This document shows positions 51,469-61,153 of a DNA stretch of 64,000 nt, one piece after another; position 1 is the stretch's first letter, and every line of letters begins with the position of its first letter. The notes under the pieces were generated by a model. That model saw only the letters and a program-made list of their open reading frames with translations. It did no database searches and had not been told where the DNA came from. A program made the position numbers and the translations under genes. Origin of the DNA: Myxococcales bacterium 68-20 (lineage in GTDB: Bacteria > Myxococcota_A > Polyangia > Polyangiales > Polyangiaceae); the NCBI GenBank assembly GCA_001899635.1, contig MKVQ01000031.1:39618-103617 (forward strand), written 5' to 3'.

Positions 51469-51942
51469 TCACTCGCCCGCCGGAGCGGACTGCGCCTGCG
51501 CGACGAGGACGGCCGTGCCGCCCGCCTTCGCGATCTTCTCCTGAGCAGACTTGGAGAAGGAGTGCGCCGTGACGGTGATCTTCTTGGTGAGGTCGCCGCT
51601 GCCGAGGACCTTGATGCGGTCGATCTGACCCTTCACGAGGCCACGATCGCGGAGCGCGCGCTCGTCGACGTTGGCGCCGGCGTCGAACGCCTCGAGCTGG
51701 CCGACGTTGATCTCGGCGACGACCGCCTGGTTGTGCTTGGTGAAGCCGCGCTTCGGGAGGCGGCGCGCGAGGGGCGTCTGACCGCCTTCGAACGAGGGCT
51801 TGAACGTGGCGCGGCGGGCGTACTGGCCCTTCTGTCCGCGGCCGGCCGTCTTGCCGAGGCCCGAGCCCGGGCCGCGACCCCTGCGGGTCTTCTTCTTGGT
51901 CGCGCCTTCCGGCTTCGCGAGCTTGCTGAGAGTGTCAGCCAT
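51469..51942 (-). CDS. rplO: 50S ribosomal protein L15
   Basis: L15 is a late-assembly 23S rRNA-binding protein. The 157-aa sequence shows the glycine-rich N-terminal [20 protein letters not shown], the [17 protein letters not shown] motif and the terminal helix [18 protein letters not shown]. It is 3 bases from rpmD. Confidence 0.98.
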   Translation of the reverse strand: MADTLSKLAKPEGATKKKTRRGRGPGSGLGKTAGRGQKGQYARRATFKPSFEGGQTPLARRLPKRGFTKHNQAVVAEINVGQLEAFDAGANVDERALRDRGLVKGQIDRIKVLGSGDLTKKITVTAHSFSKSAQEKIAKAGGTAVLVAQAQSAPAGE

Positions 51943-51945
51943 GAC

Positions 51946-52128
51946 TCAGATCTCCTCGACAGTGACGAGGTGGAGGACCTTCTTGATCGCGCCGCGGAAC
52001 GACGGGGTGTTCGCGACCTCGACGGTCTTGCCGATGCGGCCGAGACCGAGGCCCTGGAGGTTGAGACGGAAGCGCCAATCGACGCCGATGCAGCTCTTGA
52101 TCTGCTTTACGCGGAGCTTCTGCTTCAT
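51946..52128 (-). CDS. rpmD: 50S ribosomal protein L30
   Basis: The 60-aa protein has [32 protein letters not shown] and [19 protein letters not shown], the L30 pattern. Its ATG overlaps the rpsE stop (ATGA). Confidence 0.97.
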   Translation of the reverse strand: MKQKLRVKQIKSCIGVDWRFRLNLQGLGLGRIGKTVEVANTPSFRGAIKKVLHLVTVEEI

Positions 52129-52679
52129 GACGCTGCCTCAGTCTTCGCCGTGCCCGTGGCGGACTTCTTCTTGGTGCTGGGAGCAATCAGATCGGCGGTT
52201 TGCTTCCTGCGCTTGCTCGCCACCTGATCCAAGCTCTTCATCTGGCGGAGCGCCTGGATCGTCGCGCGAACGACGTTGTGCGGGTTCGCGCTGCCGATGC
52301 ACTTGGTGAGGATGTCGTGGATGCCGGCCGACTCGACGACGGCGCGAACCGCGCCGCCGGCGATGACGCCCGTTCCCTGCGACGCGGGGCGGAGGAACAC
52401 CCGGCCGGCGCCGAAGTGACCGTGCGCCTCGTGCGGGATCGTCACGCCGTCGAGCGGGACCTTGAACAGGTTCTTGCGAGCCTGGTCGTTGCCCTTGCGG
52501 ATGGCCTCCGGAACCTCGTTCGCCTTGCCGAGGCCGACACCCACGTGACCGCTCTCGTCGCCCACGACGACGAGCGCCGCGAACGAGAAGCGCCGGCCGC
52601 CCTTGACGACCTTGGCGACGCGGTTGATGTGGATGATGCGCTCCTTGAGCTTGTCTTCGTCAATCTGCTCGATGGCCAT
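52125..52679 (-). CDS. rpsE: 30S ribosomal protein S5
   Basis: S5 helps translational fidelity and helicase function of the 30S subunit. The 184-aa protein has [61 protein letters not shown] and [17 protein letters not shown] short Lys/Ala tail follows. The stop overlaps rpmD. Confidence 0.98.
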   Translation of the reverse strand: MAIEQIDEDKLKERIIHINRVAKVVKGGRRFSFAALVVVGDESGHVGVGLGKANEVPEAIRKGNDQARKNLFKVPLDGVTIPHEAHGHFGAGRVFLRPASQGTGVIAGGAVRAVVESAGIHDILTKCIGSANPHNVVRATIQALRQMKSLDQVASKRRKQTADLIAPSTKKKSATGTAKTEAAS

Positions 52680-52739
52680 CGCTATCTCGATTCTCTGTAG
52701 CCGTAATGAGTCTTGTAGGTCGGGTCGTCCGAGCGTCGC

Positions 52740-53099
52740 TCAGAACTCGAGCCCGCCCTCGCGAGCGCCCTCGGCCAGGGCCTTGATGCGCCCGTGGAAG
52801 AGGTAGCCGTTGCGGTCGAAGACGATCTTCGTGATGCCCTTCGCCTTGAGCTGCGCGGCAATGGTCTTGCCGACGAGCTTGGCAGCGTCGCTCTTGGTGC
52901 TGTCGTCCGCCGCCGGCTTCACGTCCTTGGCGAGCGTCGAGCAGTGCGCGAGCGTCTTGCCCGCCACGTCGTCGATGACCTGCGCGTAGATGTGGTTGAG
53001 GCTGCGGAAGACGGAGAGGCGCGGACGCTCCTCCGTCCCGTTGATCTTGCGGCGGATGCGAAGCTTGCGTCGGTCGCGACCCGTAATCTGCATCGACAT
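52740..53099 (-). CDS. rplR: 50S ribosomal protein L18
   Basis: L18 binds 5S rRNA. The 119-aa protein has [40 protein letters not shown] and the end [20 protein letters not shown], then EGGLEF, which are diagnostic. Confidence 0.98.
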   Translation of the reverse strand: MSMQITGRDRRKLRIRRKINGTEERPRLSVFRSLNHIYAQVIDDVAGKTLAHCSTLAKDVKPAADDSTKSDAAKLVGKTIAAQLKAKGITKIVFDRNGYLFHGRIKALAEGAREGGLEF

Positions 53100-53110
53100 G
53101 ACGTGGCTCC

Positions 53111-53707
53111 TTACTTGCCGCCCTTCGAGGCAGCCTTGCCGGCCTTCTCGCGGACCTTCTCGCCGTGGTAACGAACGCCCTTGCCGCCGTACGGCTCCGG
53201 GGGACGGAAGCCGCGGATCTTCGCCGCCGTCTGGCCCATCGTCTCCTTGTCGGCGCCGGTGAGGATCACGAGCGTGCCCTTGGAGTCGGCGGGGACGGTG
53301 ACGGTGACGCCGTCGGGGATCGGGAAGTTGATCGGGTGGGAGAAGCCGAGCGCGAGGTTCAGGATCTTGCCCTTCACCTCGGCGCGGTAACCCGTGCCGA
53401 CCAGCTGGAGCGTGCGCGTGTAGCCGTTGGCTGCGCCCTCGACCATGCCGTTCAGGATCGAGCGGGCGAGGCCCTGGAAGCGCGCGCCGTCGCGGCCCGC
53501 GACCGTGGGGACGACGAAGAGCTCGGTGCCCTCGGTCTTCAGCTGCACGTTCGGGGTCGCCGGACGGGAGAGCTGGCCCTTCGGTCCCTTGACCTCGAAC
53601 TTGCCGCCCGTTGCGTTGACCGTGACGCCCTTCGGAAGCGCAATCGGACGCTTGCCGACGCGCGACTGGATCTGCTTCGGAGCAGCAGCTTGTGCGGTGT
53701 TGCTCAT
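53111..53707 (-). CDS. rplF: 50S ribosomal protein L6
   Basis: L6 lies near the factor-binding stalk base. The 198-aa protein has [16 protein letters not shown], the two related halves, and the signature [27 protein letters not shown] end. About 14 extra residues precede the usual start, and the tail is Lys/Ala-rich. Confidence 0.98.
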   Translation of the reverse strand: MSNTAQAAAPKQIQSRVGKRPIALPKGVTVNATGGKFEVKGPKGQLSRPATPNVQLKTEGTELFVVPTVAGRDGARFQGLARSILNGMVEGAANGYTRTLQLVGTGYRAEVKGKILNLALGFSHPINFPIPDGVTVTVPADSKGTLVILTGADKETMGQTAAKIRGFRPPEPYGGKGVRYHGEKVREKAGKAASKGGK

Positions 53708-53711
53708 TGGA

Positions 53712-54107
53712 TCACCAGACCTCGCAGAGGAGCTCGCCGCCGACCTTCTGCTCGCGCGCCTGACGGTCCGTCATGACGCCGCGGGAGGTCGACAGGATCG
53801 AGATGCCCATACCGCTGCGGACGCGCGGGATGCGGTCGTAGCGGACGTAGACGCGGCGGCCGGGAGCGGAGACGCGGCGGACGCCGTCGATCGCGCTGTC
53901 CTTGCCACGCCCGTAGCGGAGGACGAGCGTGAGGGTCTTCTTGCCCTCGCCGTCGCTCTCGCGGACGTCATCGACGTAGCCCTCGGACTTGAGGACTTCG
54001 GCGATGTGCTTCTTGAGGTTCGAATGCGGCATCTCCACGCGATCGTGACGGGCAAGAGCGCCGTTACGGATACGCGCGAGCATGTCGGAGACGGGATCGG
54101 TCATCAT
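53712..54107 (-). CDS. rpsH: 30S ribosomal protein S8
   Basis: S8 is a primary 16S rRNA-binding protein and the spc-operon repressor in E. coli. The 131-aa protein has TDPVSDMLARIRNGALA, HIAEVLKSEGYVDDV and GMGISILSTSRGVMTDRQAR. The double Met start leaves a one-codon choice. Confidence 0.98.
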   Translation of the reverse strand: MMTDPVSDMLARIRNGALARHDRVEMPHSNLKKHIAEVLKSEGYVDDVRESDGEGKKTLTLVLRYGRGKDSAIDGVRRVSAPGRRVYVRYDRIPRVRSGMGISILSTSRGVMTDRQAREQKVGGELLCEVW

Positions 54108-54120
54108 GTTGGTACCGCCT

Positions 54121-54306
54121 TCACCAGCTCGCCTTGATCACACCGGGGATTTCACCGCGAAGCGCGTAGAGCCGCAGGCAAACGCGGCACAACTCGAACT
54201 TGCGGTAGTAGGCACGACCGCGACCGCAGACCTTGCAGCGGTTCCGGTGACGCACCTCGAACTTCGGGGGGCGATTGAGCTTCGCAAACTGACACGCACG
54301 CGCCAT
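54121..54306 (-). CDS. rpsN: 30S ribosomal protein S14, zinc type
   Basis: The 61-aa protein is the short zinc-binding S14. Cys pairs CKVC and CRVC supply the four ligands; the [17 protein letters not shown] and [14 protein letters not shown] [15 protein letters not shown] segments are diagnostic. Confidence 0.97.
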   Translation of the reverse strand: MARACQFAKLNRPPKFEVRHRNRCKVCGRGRAYYRKFELCRVCLRLYALRGEIPGVIKASW

Positions 54307-54328
54307 CTTGGTCTTCCTTCTCTATCGC

Positions 54329-54979
54329 TCAGGCCGCTCGGAACGGCATTCCCATGGCCTGGAGGAGCGCGCGCCCCTCTTCGTCGCTCTGCGCCGTCGT
54401 CACGAAGGAGATGTTGAGCCCCTTGATGACGTCGATGCGGTCGTAGTCGATCTCGGGGAAGATGATCTGCTCCTTCAACCCGAGCGTGTAGTTGCCCTTG
54501 CCGTCGAACGCCTTGCGGGAGACGCCGCGGAAGTCGCGCGTACGCGGAAGCGCAACGCTGATGAGGCGGTCGAGGAACTCCCACATCTTCTCGCTGCGAA
54601 GGGTGACCATCGCGCCGATCGCGATCCCCTCGCGGAGCTTGAAGCTCGCGATCGCCTTCTTGGCGCGGGTGACGACCGGCTTCTGGCCCGTGAAGGCCCG
54701 GAGCTCGTCGACCGCGGAGTCGATGATCTTCGGGTTCGTCACCGCCTGGCCGAGGCCCATGTTGACGACGATCTTCTCGAGCTTCGGAACCTGCATCGGG
54801 TTCTTGTACGAGAACTGCTTCAGGAGGGCGGGCACTGCCTCCTTCGCGTACTTCTCCGCAAACCGGGCCGGAACGGCCTGGGTGGTCGAAGTGCCCGAAG
54901 GCGCGATCGCCGCGCGGCTTCCGCCGCCCTGATCGCCCTTGCCCTTCTTCTGCTTCTTCTCTTTCTTCTCGTCAGCCAT
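54329..54979 (-). CDS. rplE: 50S ribosomal protein L5
   Basis: L5 binds 5S rRNA and contacts the P-site tRNA. The 216-aa protein has [60 protein letters not shown] and [11 protein letters not shown]. It is some 35 residues longer than usual at the N-terminus, with a Lys/Gly-rich extension ([18 protein letters not shown]). Confidence 0.98.
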   Translation of the reverse strand: MADEKKEKKQKKGKGDQGGGSRAAIAPSGTSTTQAVPARFAEKYAKEAVPALLKQFSYKNPMQVPKLEKIVVNMGLGQAVTNPKIIDSAVDELRAFTGQKPVVTRAKKAIASFKLREGIAIGAMVTLRSEKMWEFLDRLISVALPRTRDFRGVSRKAFDGKGNYTLGLKEQIIFPEIDYDRIDVIKGLNISFVTTAQSDEEGRALLQAMGMPFRAA

Positions 54980-55036
54980 GGCTTCCTCAGCTCAGTAAGT
55001 CTTTGGGGGACCCCAGCGGATCCCGGCAGCAGCGCC

Positions 55037-55387
55037 TCAGGTGGCGGCGGCAGCAGCCTTGCGCGGGGACGGGATCTCCTCGCCGCTCTTGACGGCGATG
55101 CGAACCTTCACGCCCTTGTCGTCGGTCTTCACGCGGACGCGCGTGCCCTTGCCCGTCTTCGGGTCGACCAGCATCACGTTCGAAGCGGCGAGCGGCTGCT
55201 CGCGCTCGAGGATGCCGCCCTGCTGCATGCGCGGATTGGGCTTCATGTGGCGCTTGACGAGGTTCACACCCTCGACGACCACGCGGTCGGTCTCCTTGAA
55301 GAGACGCATGACCTTGCCCTTCTTGCCCTTGTCCTTGCCGGTGATGACGATGACTTCGTCACCCGTCTGGAGCCTCTGGACGCTCAT
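55037..55387 (-). CDS. rplX: 50S ribosomal protein L24
   Basis: L24 starts 50S assembly. The 116-aa protein has the KOW motif [35 protein letters not shown] and [17 protein letters not shown]. The ATG shares a base with the rplN stop (TGATG). A C-terminal Ala tail is extra. Confidence 0.97.
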   Translation of the reverse strand: MSVQRLQTGDEVIVITGKDKGKKGKVMRLFKETDRVVVEGVNLVKRHMKPNPRMQQGGILEREQPLAASNVMLVDPKTGKGTRVRVKTDDKGVKVRIAVKSGEEIPSPRKAAAAAT

Positions 55388-55755
55388 CACAGCACCTCGG
55401 GGGCGAGGGAGATGATCTTCATGAACTTCCTGCCGCGGAGCTCACGGGCGACCGGTCCGAAGATTCGGGTACCGATCGGCTCGAGCTGCGGGTTGAGGAG
55501 AACGGCGCTGTTCTCGTCGAACCGGATCGAGCTGCCGTCGGGGCGCGACGTGTCGTCCTTCACGCGAACGACGACCGCCTTCGCGGTATCGCCCTTCTTG
55601 ACCTTCGTGCCGGGCATCGCTTCCTTGATGGAGACGACGATCACGTCACCGAGGCGCGCGTACCGACGGCGCGAGCCGCCGAGGACCTTCACGCACTGAA
55701 CCCGCTTCGCTCCGGAGTTGTCGGCAACCTCCAGGACTGTACGCATCTGGATCAT
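55387..55755 (-). CDS. rplN: 50S ribosomal protein L14
   Basis: The 122-aa protein is very conserved: [55 protein letters not shown] and [21 protein letters not shown]14 forms intersubunit bridge B8. Confidence 0.99.
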   Translation of the reverse strand: MIQMRTVLEVADNSGAKRVQCVKVLGGSRRRYARLGDVIVVSIKEAMPGTKVKKGDTAKAVVVRVKDDTSRPDGSSIRFDENSAVLLNPQLEPIGTRIFGPVARELRGRKFMKIISLAPEVL

Positions 55756-55763
55756 GGCGACCT

Positions 55764-56096
55764 CTACTCCTCCACGAACTTCTTCACGAGGCGCACCACG
55801 ATGAAGCGCTTGTCGCGCGAAATCGGGCGGTGCTCCTGGATCTCGACCTGATCGCCAACCTTGTACTGGTTGGTCTCGTCGTGAGCCTTGTAACGGGTGC
55901 GGCTGCGGACGTACTTCCCGTAGAGCTGGTCACGCGAGGACGTGACGCACTCGACAACGACCGTCTTGGCCATCTTGGCCTTGATGACCTTGCCGACCAT
56001 CTTGCGACGGAAGCCGTGCACCGCCTTCTCGACGGCGAGCGTCCTCGTGCTCTTCTCGGCCGCGGGGACCGCAGCGGCTGCTTTCTCTTTCGCCAT
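55764..56096 (-). CDS. rpsQ: 30S ribosomal protein S17
   Basis: The 110-aa S17 has an OB fold: [59 protein letters not shown] and VRLVKK. A 25-30 residue Ala/Lys-rich N-terminal extension precedes the usual start. Confidence 0.97.
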   Translation of the reverse strand: MAKEKAAAAVPAAEKSTRTLAVEKAVHGFRRKMVGKVIKAKMAKTVVVECVTSSRDQLYGKYVRSRTRYKAHDETNQYKVGDQVEIQEHRPISRDKRFIVVRLVKKFVEE

Positions 56097-56100
56097 GGCT

Positions 56101-56328
56101 CTACTTCGCCTCGTTCTTGGTGGAGGCCTGCTTCTCGTCGGCCGCGACGCGCTGGGCGAGGATCGTCTTGACGCGCGCGAGGTCGCGCTTCGTCTTGTTG
56201 ATCACGCTCGTGTCGTCGAGACGGTTCGTGAAGTTCTTGAATCGGTTCTGGAAGGTGTCCTTCGCGAGGCTCTTCTCGAGCTCCCGGAGGTCTTCCACGC
56301 TGCGCTCACGCAGGTCCTTCGCCTTCAT
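56101..56328 (-). CDS. rpmC: 50S ribosomal protein L29
   Basis: The 75-aa helical hairpin has [20 protein letters not shown] and [13 protein letters not shown], standard for L29, with a short polar tail. The ATG overlaps the rplP stop (ATGA). Confidence 0.97.
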   Translation of the reverse strand: MKAKDLRERSVEDLRELEKSLAKDTFQNRFKNFTNRLDDTSVINKTKRDLARVKTILAQRVAADEKQASTKNEAK

Positions 56329-56741
56329 TGGATGCTCCCACGGATGAGGAACTTGTAGCCGAGGGGCAGCTTGTGGCCGGCGAGACGGAACGCCTCACGC
56401 GCCGTCTTCTCGTCCACGCCCGAGATCTCGTACATCACGCGGCCGGGCAGGATGTCCGCCGCCCACTCTTCCACGCCACCCTTGCCTCCACCCATTCGAA
56501 CTTCGAGCGGCTTCTTGGTGACGGGACGGTGCGGGAAGATCCGGATCCAGAGCTTGCCGACGCGCTTCACGTGGCGCGTGATCGCCATACGACCGGCCTC
56601 GATCTGGCGCGCGGTGAGGCGGCCCGGCTCGATGGCCTGCATCGCGAAATCGCCGAAGGAAACATCGGAGCCACGGTAGGCCGTGCCCCTGTTGTTGCCC
56701 TTCTGCATCTTGCGGAACTTGGTTCGCTTCGGAGAAAGCAT
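56325..56741 (-). CDS. rplP: 50S ribosomal protein L16
   Basis: L16 organises the A-site tRNA region. The 138-aa protein has [60 protein letters not shown] and [16 protein letters not shown]. All are diagnostic. Confidence 0.99.
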   Translation of the reverse strand: MLSPKRTKFRKMQKGNNRGTAYRGSDVSFGDFAMQAIEPGRLTARQIEAGRMAITRHVKRVGKLWIRIFPHRPVTKKPLEVRMGGGKGGVEEWAADILPGRVMYEISGVDEKTAREAFRLAGHKLPLGYKFLIRGSIQ

Positions 56742-56765
56742 GGTCGTTCTCTCTTACTTGGGAGG

Positions 56766-57464
56766 TCAGCCCGCGATCTGCGGACGACGCGTGCGGCGGG
56801 GCAGGACCTCGCCCTTGAAGACCCAGCACTTGACGCCGATGATGCCGTACTTGGTGCGGGCCTCGTGCTGACCGAACTCGATGTCGGCGCGGAGCGTGTG
56901 GAGGGGGACGCGACCCTCGCGGTAGGTCTCGACGCGGCTCATCTCGCTGCCGCCGAGGCGACCGGAGCAGCGGATACGGATGCCCTTGGCGCCGAACTTC
57001 ATGGCCGTCGAGAGAGCCTTCTTCATCGCGCGGCGGAACGCGACGCGGCGCTCGAGCTGCATCGCGACGTTCTCGGCGACGAGCTGCGCGCTGGTCTCCG
57101 CCTTGCGGATCTCCTGCACGTCGATGAAGACCTCGTTGTCCGTGAACGACTGGACACCCGGGAACTTGGTCTCACCCTTGGCGGCGGTCTTGAGGTTGCC
57201 GATCTTGAGGATCTCGATCCCCTTGCCGCCCTTGCCGATGACCATGCCGGGTCGCGCCGTGTAGACGATGACCTTGGCCTTGTTCGCCGCGCGCTCGACC
57301 TCGACAGACGCGATGTTCGCGTTCTGGAGATACTCCTTCACGGCGCGCTTGATGCGCATGTCCTCGTGAAGCCACTTCGCGTAGCTCTTGTCCTCGAACC
57401 ACTTGCTGTTCCACGTCTTGATGACGCCGAGGCGGAAGCCGTACGGATGAACTTTCTGACCCAT
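56766..57464 (-). CDS. rpsC: 30S ribosomal protein S3
   Basis: S3 lies at the mRNA entry. The 232-aa protein has the start [20 protein letters not shown], the KH motif [40 protein letters not shown] and [20 protein letters not shown]. It follows rplV by 34 bases. Confidence 0.99.
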   Translation of the reverse strand: MGQKVHPYGFRLGVIKTWNSKWFEDKSYAKWLHEDMRIKRAVKEYLQNANIASVEVERAANKAKVIVYTARPGMVIGKGGKGIEILKIGNLKTAAKGETKFPGVQSFTDNEVFIDVQEIRKAETSAQLVAENVAMQLERRVAFRRAMKKALSTAMKFGAKGIRIRCSGRLGGSEMSRVETYREGRVPLHTLRADIEFGQHEARTKYGIIGVKCWVFKGEVLPRRTRRPQIAG

Positions 57465-57498
57465 CTTCGTCTGTTCCTTGGAGGGGCTGTCTACGGCC

Positions 57499-57840
57499 TC
57501 AGCGCTGGCCGAGGTGGATGGTGATGTGGCTCATGCCCTTCTGGATGCGCGTCGCGCGACCCATCGCGCGGGGGCGCCAGCGGCGCATGTGCTTGTTCGG
57601 CGCCTTGTCGACGAACGCCGTCTCCACGAAGAGGGCGTCGAGGTCGACCCCGGGGCTCGTCGTGCGCGCGTTCGCGACGGCGCTCTCGATGAGCTTCTTC
57701 AGCACGGGCGCGCCCGCCTTCTTGGTGAACTCGAGGAGCTGGAGCGCCTCGCCGGCCTGACGACCGCGAACGAGATCGACCATCACACGAGCCTTGCGGG
57801 GGCTGAGCCGCGCAAAGCGGGCAATCGCCTTCGACACCAT
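57499..57840 (-). CDS. rplV: 50S ribosomal protein L22, first gene of the cluster here
   Basis: L22 lines the exit tunnel. The 113-aa protein has [59 protein letters not shown] core and [18 protein letters not shown]. No ribosomal gene lies upstream; rpsS, rplB and the rest of the S10 operon are not present. It is therefore transcribed from its own promoter. Confidence 0.98.
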   Translation of the reverse strand: MVSKAIARFARLSPRKARVMVDLVRGRQAGEALQLLEFTKKAGAPVLKKLIESAVANARTTSPGVDLDALFVETAFVDKAPNKHMRRWRPRAMGRATRIQKGMSHITIHLGQR

Positions 57841-58066
57841 GATCCAGACCTTCCACCGGCAACTACGCCGGCCTCGCTAGTCCCGCCTCGAGCCGCCGTC
57901 GTACCGTCGGGGCGCTGATTCCTCGTTTTATCGAGGTTTCTGCGCGGTTCCCGAGGGCCGTTACGGCCGTCTAGAGACTGGAGAATGCTCGAGTTTCCTC
58001 GAACCTCCCGCACCCGGAAGGGGGGCGGAAGGACGCGCACTGTACCGAAACCCGCGCCATAAGCAA
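57841..58066 (-). promoter_or_regulatory. rplV promoter and hairpin-rich leader
   Basis: On the minus strand a possible -35 TTGCTT (58066-58061) and -10 TACAGT (58044-58039) are 16 bases apart. The leader of about 190 bases then holds four stems: TCGAG-GAAA-CTCGA (58002-57989, GNRA loop), GGCCG-TAA-CGGCC (57968-57956), CCTCG-ATAAAA-CGAGG (57936-57921) and CCGGC-GTAGTT-GCCGG (57871-57856). No gene lies in 57841-58141. Confidence 0.55.
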
Positions 58067-58141
58067 GCTCCGATATATGGAATCGACCGGAGCGCAACGA
58101 TTACCGAGGCGGGACCTCGCCCGCATGTCCGCGAAAGGTCG

Positions 58142-58906
58142 TCAGCGGACCGAGGCGATGAAGCGCCGTAGGAGCTCGTTGAACTCCGGCGCGGCCTCGA
58201 GGCTCACGTGGTGACCGACGCCCTGGATGATCTCGCGACGCGCGGACGGCATCGCCTTGGCGTAGGCTTCGGCCATGAGCATGAAGCTCGGGAGATCCTG
58301 CTCGCCGGAGACGATGAGAGTCGGGACCGTCAGGCTCTTCAAACGGGGTACCGGGTCCGGCTCGCTCCAGAGCGAGGTGACCTTGCCGGTCCAGTGTCCG
58401 CCAGCGTAGTCGAGCACGATCTGGCGAACTTCCTCGAAGAGATCGTCGTCGTGGCGGAGGGTCTCGAAGAGATCGTCGTCGAGCCAGACTTCGGCTGCGG
58501 TCGGCTGATCGCCCTCGTTGGCGAGCGAAACGCAGCGTTGCCACGAATCGATCCCCATCCGACGGCCAAGCAGCATCGGCGCGGCGAGGACGAGCGACGC
58601 GACGCGCTCGGGATGCTGGAGCGCGTAGTCGACGGCGACGGCAGCGCCGTAGGAGCTGGCGACGAGATGCGCACGCGGGAGCTTGGCGGCGTCCATCGCG
58701 CGACCGAGCTCCTTCCCCGGCTCCACGTTGCCGACCTCGCGCGCCTGCGGCCCGAAGCCCGGCAGGTCCACCAGGAGCATGCGGTAGTCGGCGCCGAGCT
58801 CCTCGACCTGAGGCCGCCACATCCGCGCATCCAGCGCGAAACCGTGGACCATCACGAGAGCAGGCGTGGCTTCCCGTGCTCGAGTCGCTTGGCGCGCGGC
58901 CGTCAT
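58142..58906 (-). CDS. Alpha/beta hydrolase
   Basis: The roughly 254-aa protein starts at the ATG at 58906 just before TPALVMVHGFALDARMW (oxyanion HG motif). The nucleophile elbow is ASSYGAAVAV, so the first Gly of GxSxG is Ala. The Asp region is SGEQDLPSFM and the catalytic His GVGHHVSLEAAPEF. Family members hydrolyse esters, lactones or C-C bonds; the substrate is unknown. A further upstream start at 58996 is possible but has no conserved sequence. Confidence 0.87.
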   Translation of the reverse strand: MTAARQATRAREATPALVMVHGFALDARMWRPQVEELGADYRMLLVDLPGFGPQAREVGNVEPGKELGRAMDAAKLPRAHLVASSYGAAVAVDYALQHPERVASLVLAAPMLLGRRMGIDSWQRCVSLANEGDQPTAAEVWLDDDLFETLRHDDDLFEEVRQIVLDYAGGHWTGKVTSLWSEPDPVPRLKSLTVPTLIVSGEQDLPSFMLMAEAYAKAMPSARREIIQGVGHHVSLEAAPEFNELLRRFIASVR

Positions 58907-59024
58907 CCCACTTCGCTTATAGTGGGCCTTGCGCGCCGCCGGAAGGGGCCTCGTGGTGCCCGCCGGCTCAAAACGGCCGCGCTCACGTGACGCCACGGCT
59001 CAGCGACGGTGCTAGAAATGAGCT

Positions 59025-60305
59025 GTGGCGCGCTCCACACGGCTCCGTCTCGTGTTCGCCCTCGCCGCGGGGTCCGCGTCGCTCGCCGCGTGCAACGCGA
59101 TCGTCGGTGTCGAGGACGTGATGCTGCGCACGCGCGATGCGGGCAGGACGACGAGGGACTCCAGAGGGGAGGAACCGGAGCCCGACACCGCCCCGCGTGA
59201 CGCCAATGCTCCCGAAGAGCCAGACCTCGGCGAGCTCGCGCTCGGCTTCAATCACACGTGCGCGCGAATGCCCGACAGGACCGTCCGCTGCTGGGGAGAC
59301 AACGGGTCCGGACAGGTCGGCGATGGCGTACCGTTCGACGGCAGCCGCCCCGACGTGCTCGAGCCGCAGCGCGTGCCGGGCGTGGACGACGCGGTCGCGA
59401 TCGCCGCGGGCGTCTCGCATACGTGCATCGTCCACGTGTCCGGCGCCGTCTCCTGCTGGGGCAGCAACTTCTTCGGACAGCTCGGCGATGGGACGGAGAC
59501 GCGCTCATCCAAGCCGGTGAAGGTCCTCGGCCTGCAGAACGCGACGTCACTCGCAGCGGGAACGAGCTTCACCTGCGCAGTGCGCTCGGACAAGACGGTC
59601 GCCTGCTGGGGAGCGAACTACTCCGGTCAGCTCGGCGACGGGCTCAAGAGCGACCGCACCACCGCTGCTCCGGTGAAGAACCTGACCGGGGTCGTCTCCA
59701 TCGCTGCCGCCACCGATCACGCATGCGCTGTCCTCGAGAGCGGCGAGGTCGCCTGCTGGGGCGGCAACACCGAAGGTCAGCTCGGCATCGGCTCGACGAC
59801 GGAGAGCCTCACGCCGACGAAGGTGAGCGCGCTGTCGGACGTCGTGCAGGTCGCTGCTGCGGCCCGATTCTCGTGCGCGCGCCAGAAGACCGGGCGGGTC
59901 TACTGCTGGGGGAACAACCAGTTCGGACAGCTCGGCAACGGGAGCCCCACGAACGCGCCGAACCCGTCGCCGATCGTCGTGCCCACCCTCGGCGACGCGA
60001 CCTTCATCTGGACGGGCTTCGAGCACGCATGCGCGGTGCGGACGAACGGCGCGATCGCGTGCTGGGGCTCCGCGGGCAAGGGACAGCTCGGCAACGGGAA
60101 CGTTGCACCGAACACATCCATCGCGACGCCGGTCGCCGTCGTCGGCGCGCCGGTCGCGATTGCCGTGTGGACCGGCGGAGACCGATCCTGCTCGCTCTCT
60201 CGAGACGGCCGAGCCTATTGCTGGGGCCAGAACACGTTGGGACAGCTCGGCAATGGAACGACGGACTCCGCCTTCACCGCGGTGCCCGTTCGGAATCCCC
60301 CCTGA
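59025..60305 (+). CDS. RCC1-repeat lipoprotein with Cys-paired blades
   Basis: The 426-aa protein starts at GTG 59025; the leader LRLVFALAAGSASLAAC has lipobox LAAC. Seven RCC1-type blades follow a short Asp/Pro linker. Each has a Cys nine residues before the Cys of CWG: CARMPDRTVRCWG, CIVHVSGAVSCWG, CAVRSDKTVACWG, CAVLESGEVACWG, CARQKTGRVYCWG, CAVRTNGAIACWG and CSLSRDGRAYCWG. G-Q-L-G-x-G turns follow them. The fold is a seven-bladed propeller with one likely disulphide per blade, exposed outside the cell. It is a relative of the gene at 17583-18968. Confidence 0.85.
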   Translation: MARSTRLRLVFALAAGSASLAACNAIVGVEDVMLRTRDAGRTTRDSRGEEPEPDTAPRDANAPEEPDLGELALGFNHTCARMPDRTVRCWGDNGSGQVGDGVPFDGSRPDVLEPQRVPGVDDAVAIAAGVSHTCIVHVSGAVSCWGSNFFGQLGDGTETRSSKPVKVLGLQNATSLAAGTSFTCAVRSDKTVACWGANYSGQLGDGLKSDRTTAAPVKNLTGVVSIAAATDHACAVLESGEVACWGGNTEGQLGIGSTTESLTPTKVSALSDVVQVAAAARFSCARQKTGRVYCWGNNQFGQLGNGSPTNAPNPSPIVVPTLGDATFIWTGFEHACAVRTNGAIACWGSAGKGQLGNGNVAPNTSIATPVAVVGAPVAIAVWTGGDRSCSLSRDGRAYCWGQNTLGQLGNGTTDSAFTAVPVRNPP

Positions 60306-60436
60306 GCCCAGCGCCAAGCTCGGATCTGACGAGCTTCACCGCCTCGCGGCGTGCGCGAGAACGCATCCGCGCATCGCCGGAGCTCGTAGGACCGAACCGG
60401 ACCGTCGATGTGCACGAACCTTGCGCGCTGCTCGGC

Positions 60437-61129
60437 ATGGAAGAGAAGCCGTCACCTTCCCTCGCGTACGTCCCCGCCGGAGCCGACGACCTCGACGAGC
60501 TCGCGAAGGCTGCCCAGCGGTGTCAGGCATGTGACCTGTACAAGGGCGCCACACAGGTCGTCTTCGGCGAAGGCCCGACCCCTGCTCCGATGATGCTCAT
60601 CGGCGAGCAGCCCGGGGATCGCGAGGATCTCGTCGGCCGTCCTTTCGTCGGCCCAGCGGGCGTGCTCCTCGACGAGACGCTCGACGAGGCAGAGATCCCT
60701 CGCGAGCAGGTCTACCTCACGAACGCGGTGAAGCACTTCAAGTGGGAGCCACGCGGCAAACGCCGCCTTCACTCGAAGCCAAACGCATTCGAGATCCATG
60801 CATGCCGCGGCTGGCTCGAGGCCGAGATCGCGATCGTGCGGCCCGAAGTCATCGTTTGCCTCGGGGCGACCGCGGCTCAGGTCTTCTTCGGTCGCGACTT
60901 CCGACTGACGAAGGACCACGGCGTGCTCGAGGACGGCGCGCCCTGGGCACCGCGCATCCTCGCCACGTTCCACCCCTCGGCTCTCCTCCGAATGAAGGGC
61001 GGTGACGAGGACGACTACGCTCGCCTTCGTCGTGCGTTCACGCTCGACCTCGCAGAGGCGGCCTCGGCGGTGAAGTTCCGCTCGGATCGCGTGCGCCGCG
61101 GTCGGCTGCGTCCCTCGGCGTCCGTCTGA
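60437..61129 (+). CDS. udgX: UdgX-type uracil-DNA glycosylase
   Basis: UdgX removes uracil from DNA and becomes covalently linked to the abasic site. The 230-aa protein has motif A GEQPGDREDLVGRPFVGPAG, the R-loop KRRLHSKP with His112 in the place of the His that attacks the DNA in UdgX (KRRIH), VKHFKWEPRG before it, and motif C TFHPSALLRMKG. Four N-terminal-type Cys (CQACDLYK among them) match the 4Fe-4S family-4 layout. A GTG at 60410 is an alternative start. It follows the RCC1 gene by 131 bases. Confidence 0.9.
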   Translation: MEEKPSPSLAYVPAGADDLDELAKAAQRCQACDLYKGATQVVFGEGPTPAPMMLIGEQPGDREDLVGRPFVGPAGVLLDETLDEAEIPREQVYLTNAVKHFKWEPRGKRRLHSKPNAFEIHACRGWLEAEIAIVRPEVIVCLGATAAQVFFGRDFRLTKDHGVLEDGAPWAPRILATFHPSALLRMKGGDEDDYARLRRAFTLDLAEAASAVKFRSDRVRRGRLRPSASV

Positions 61130-61153
61130 CGCGGGGATGACGCGCGCGCCAGC

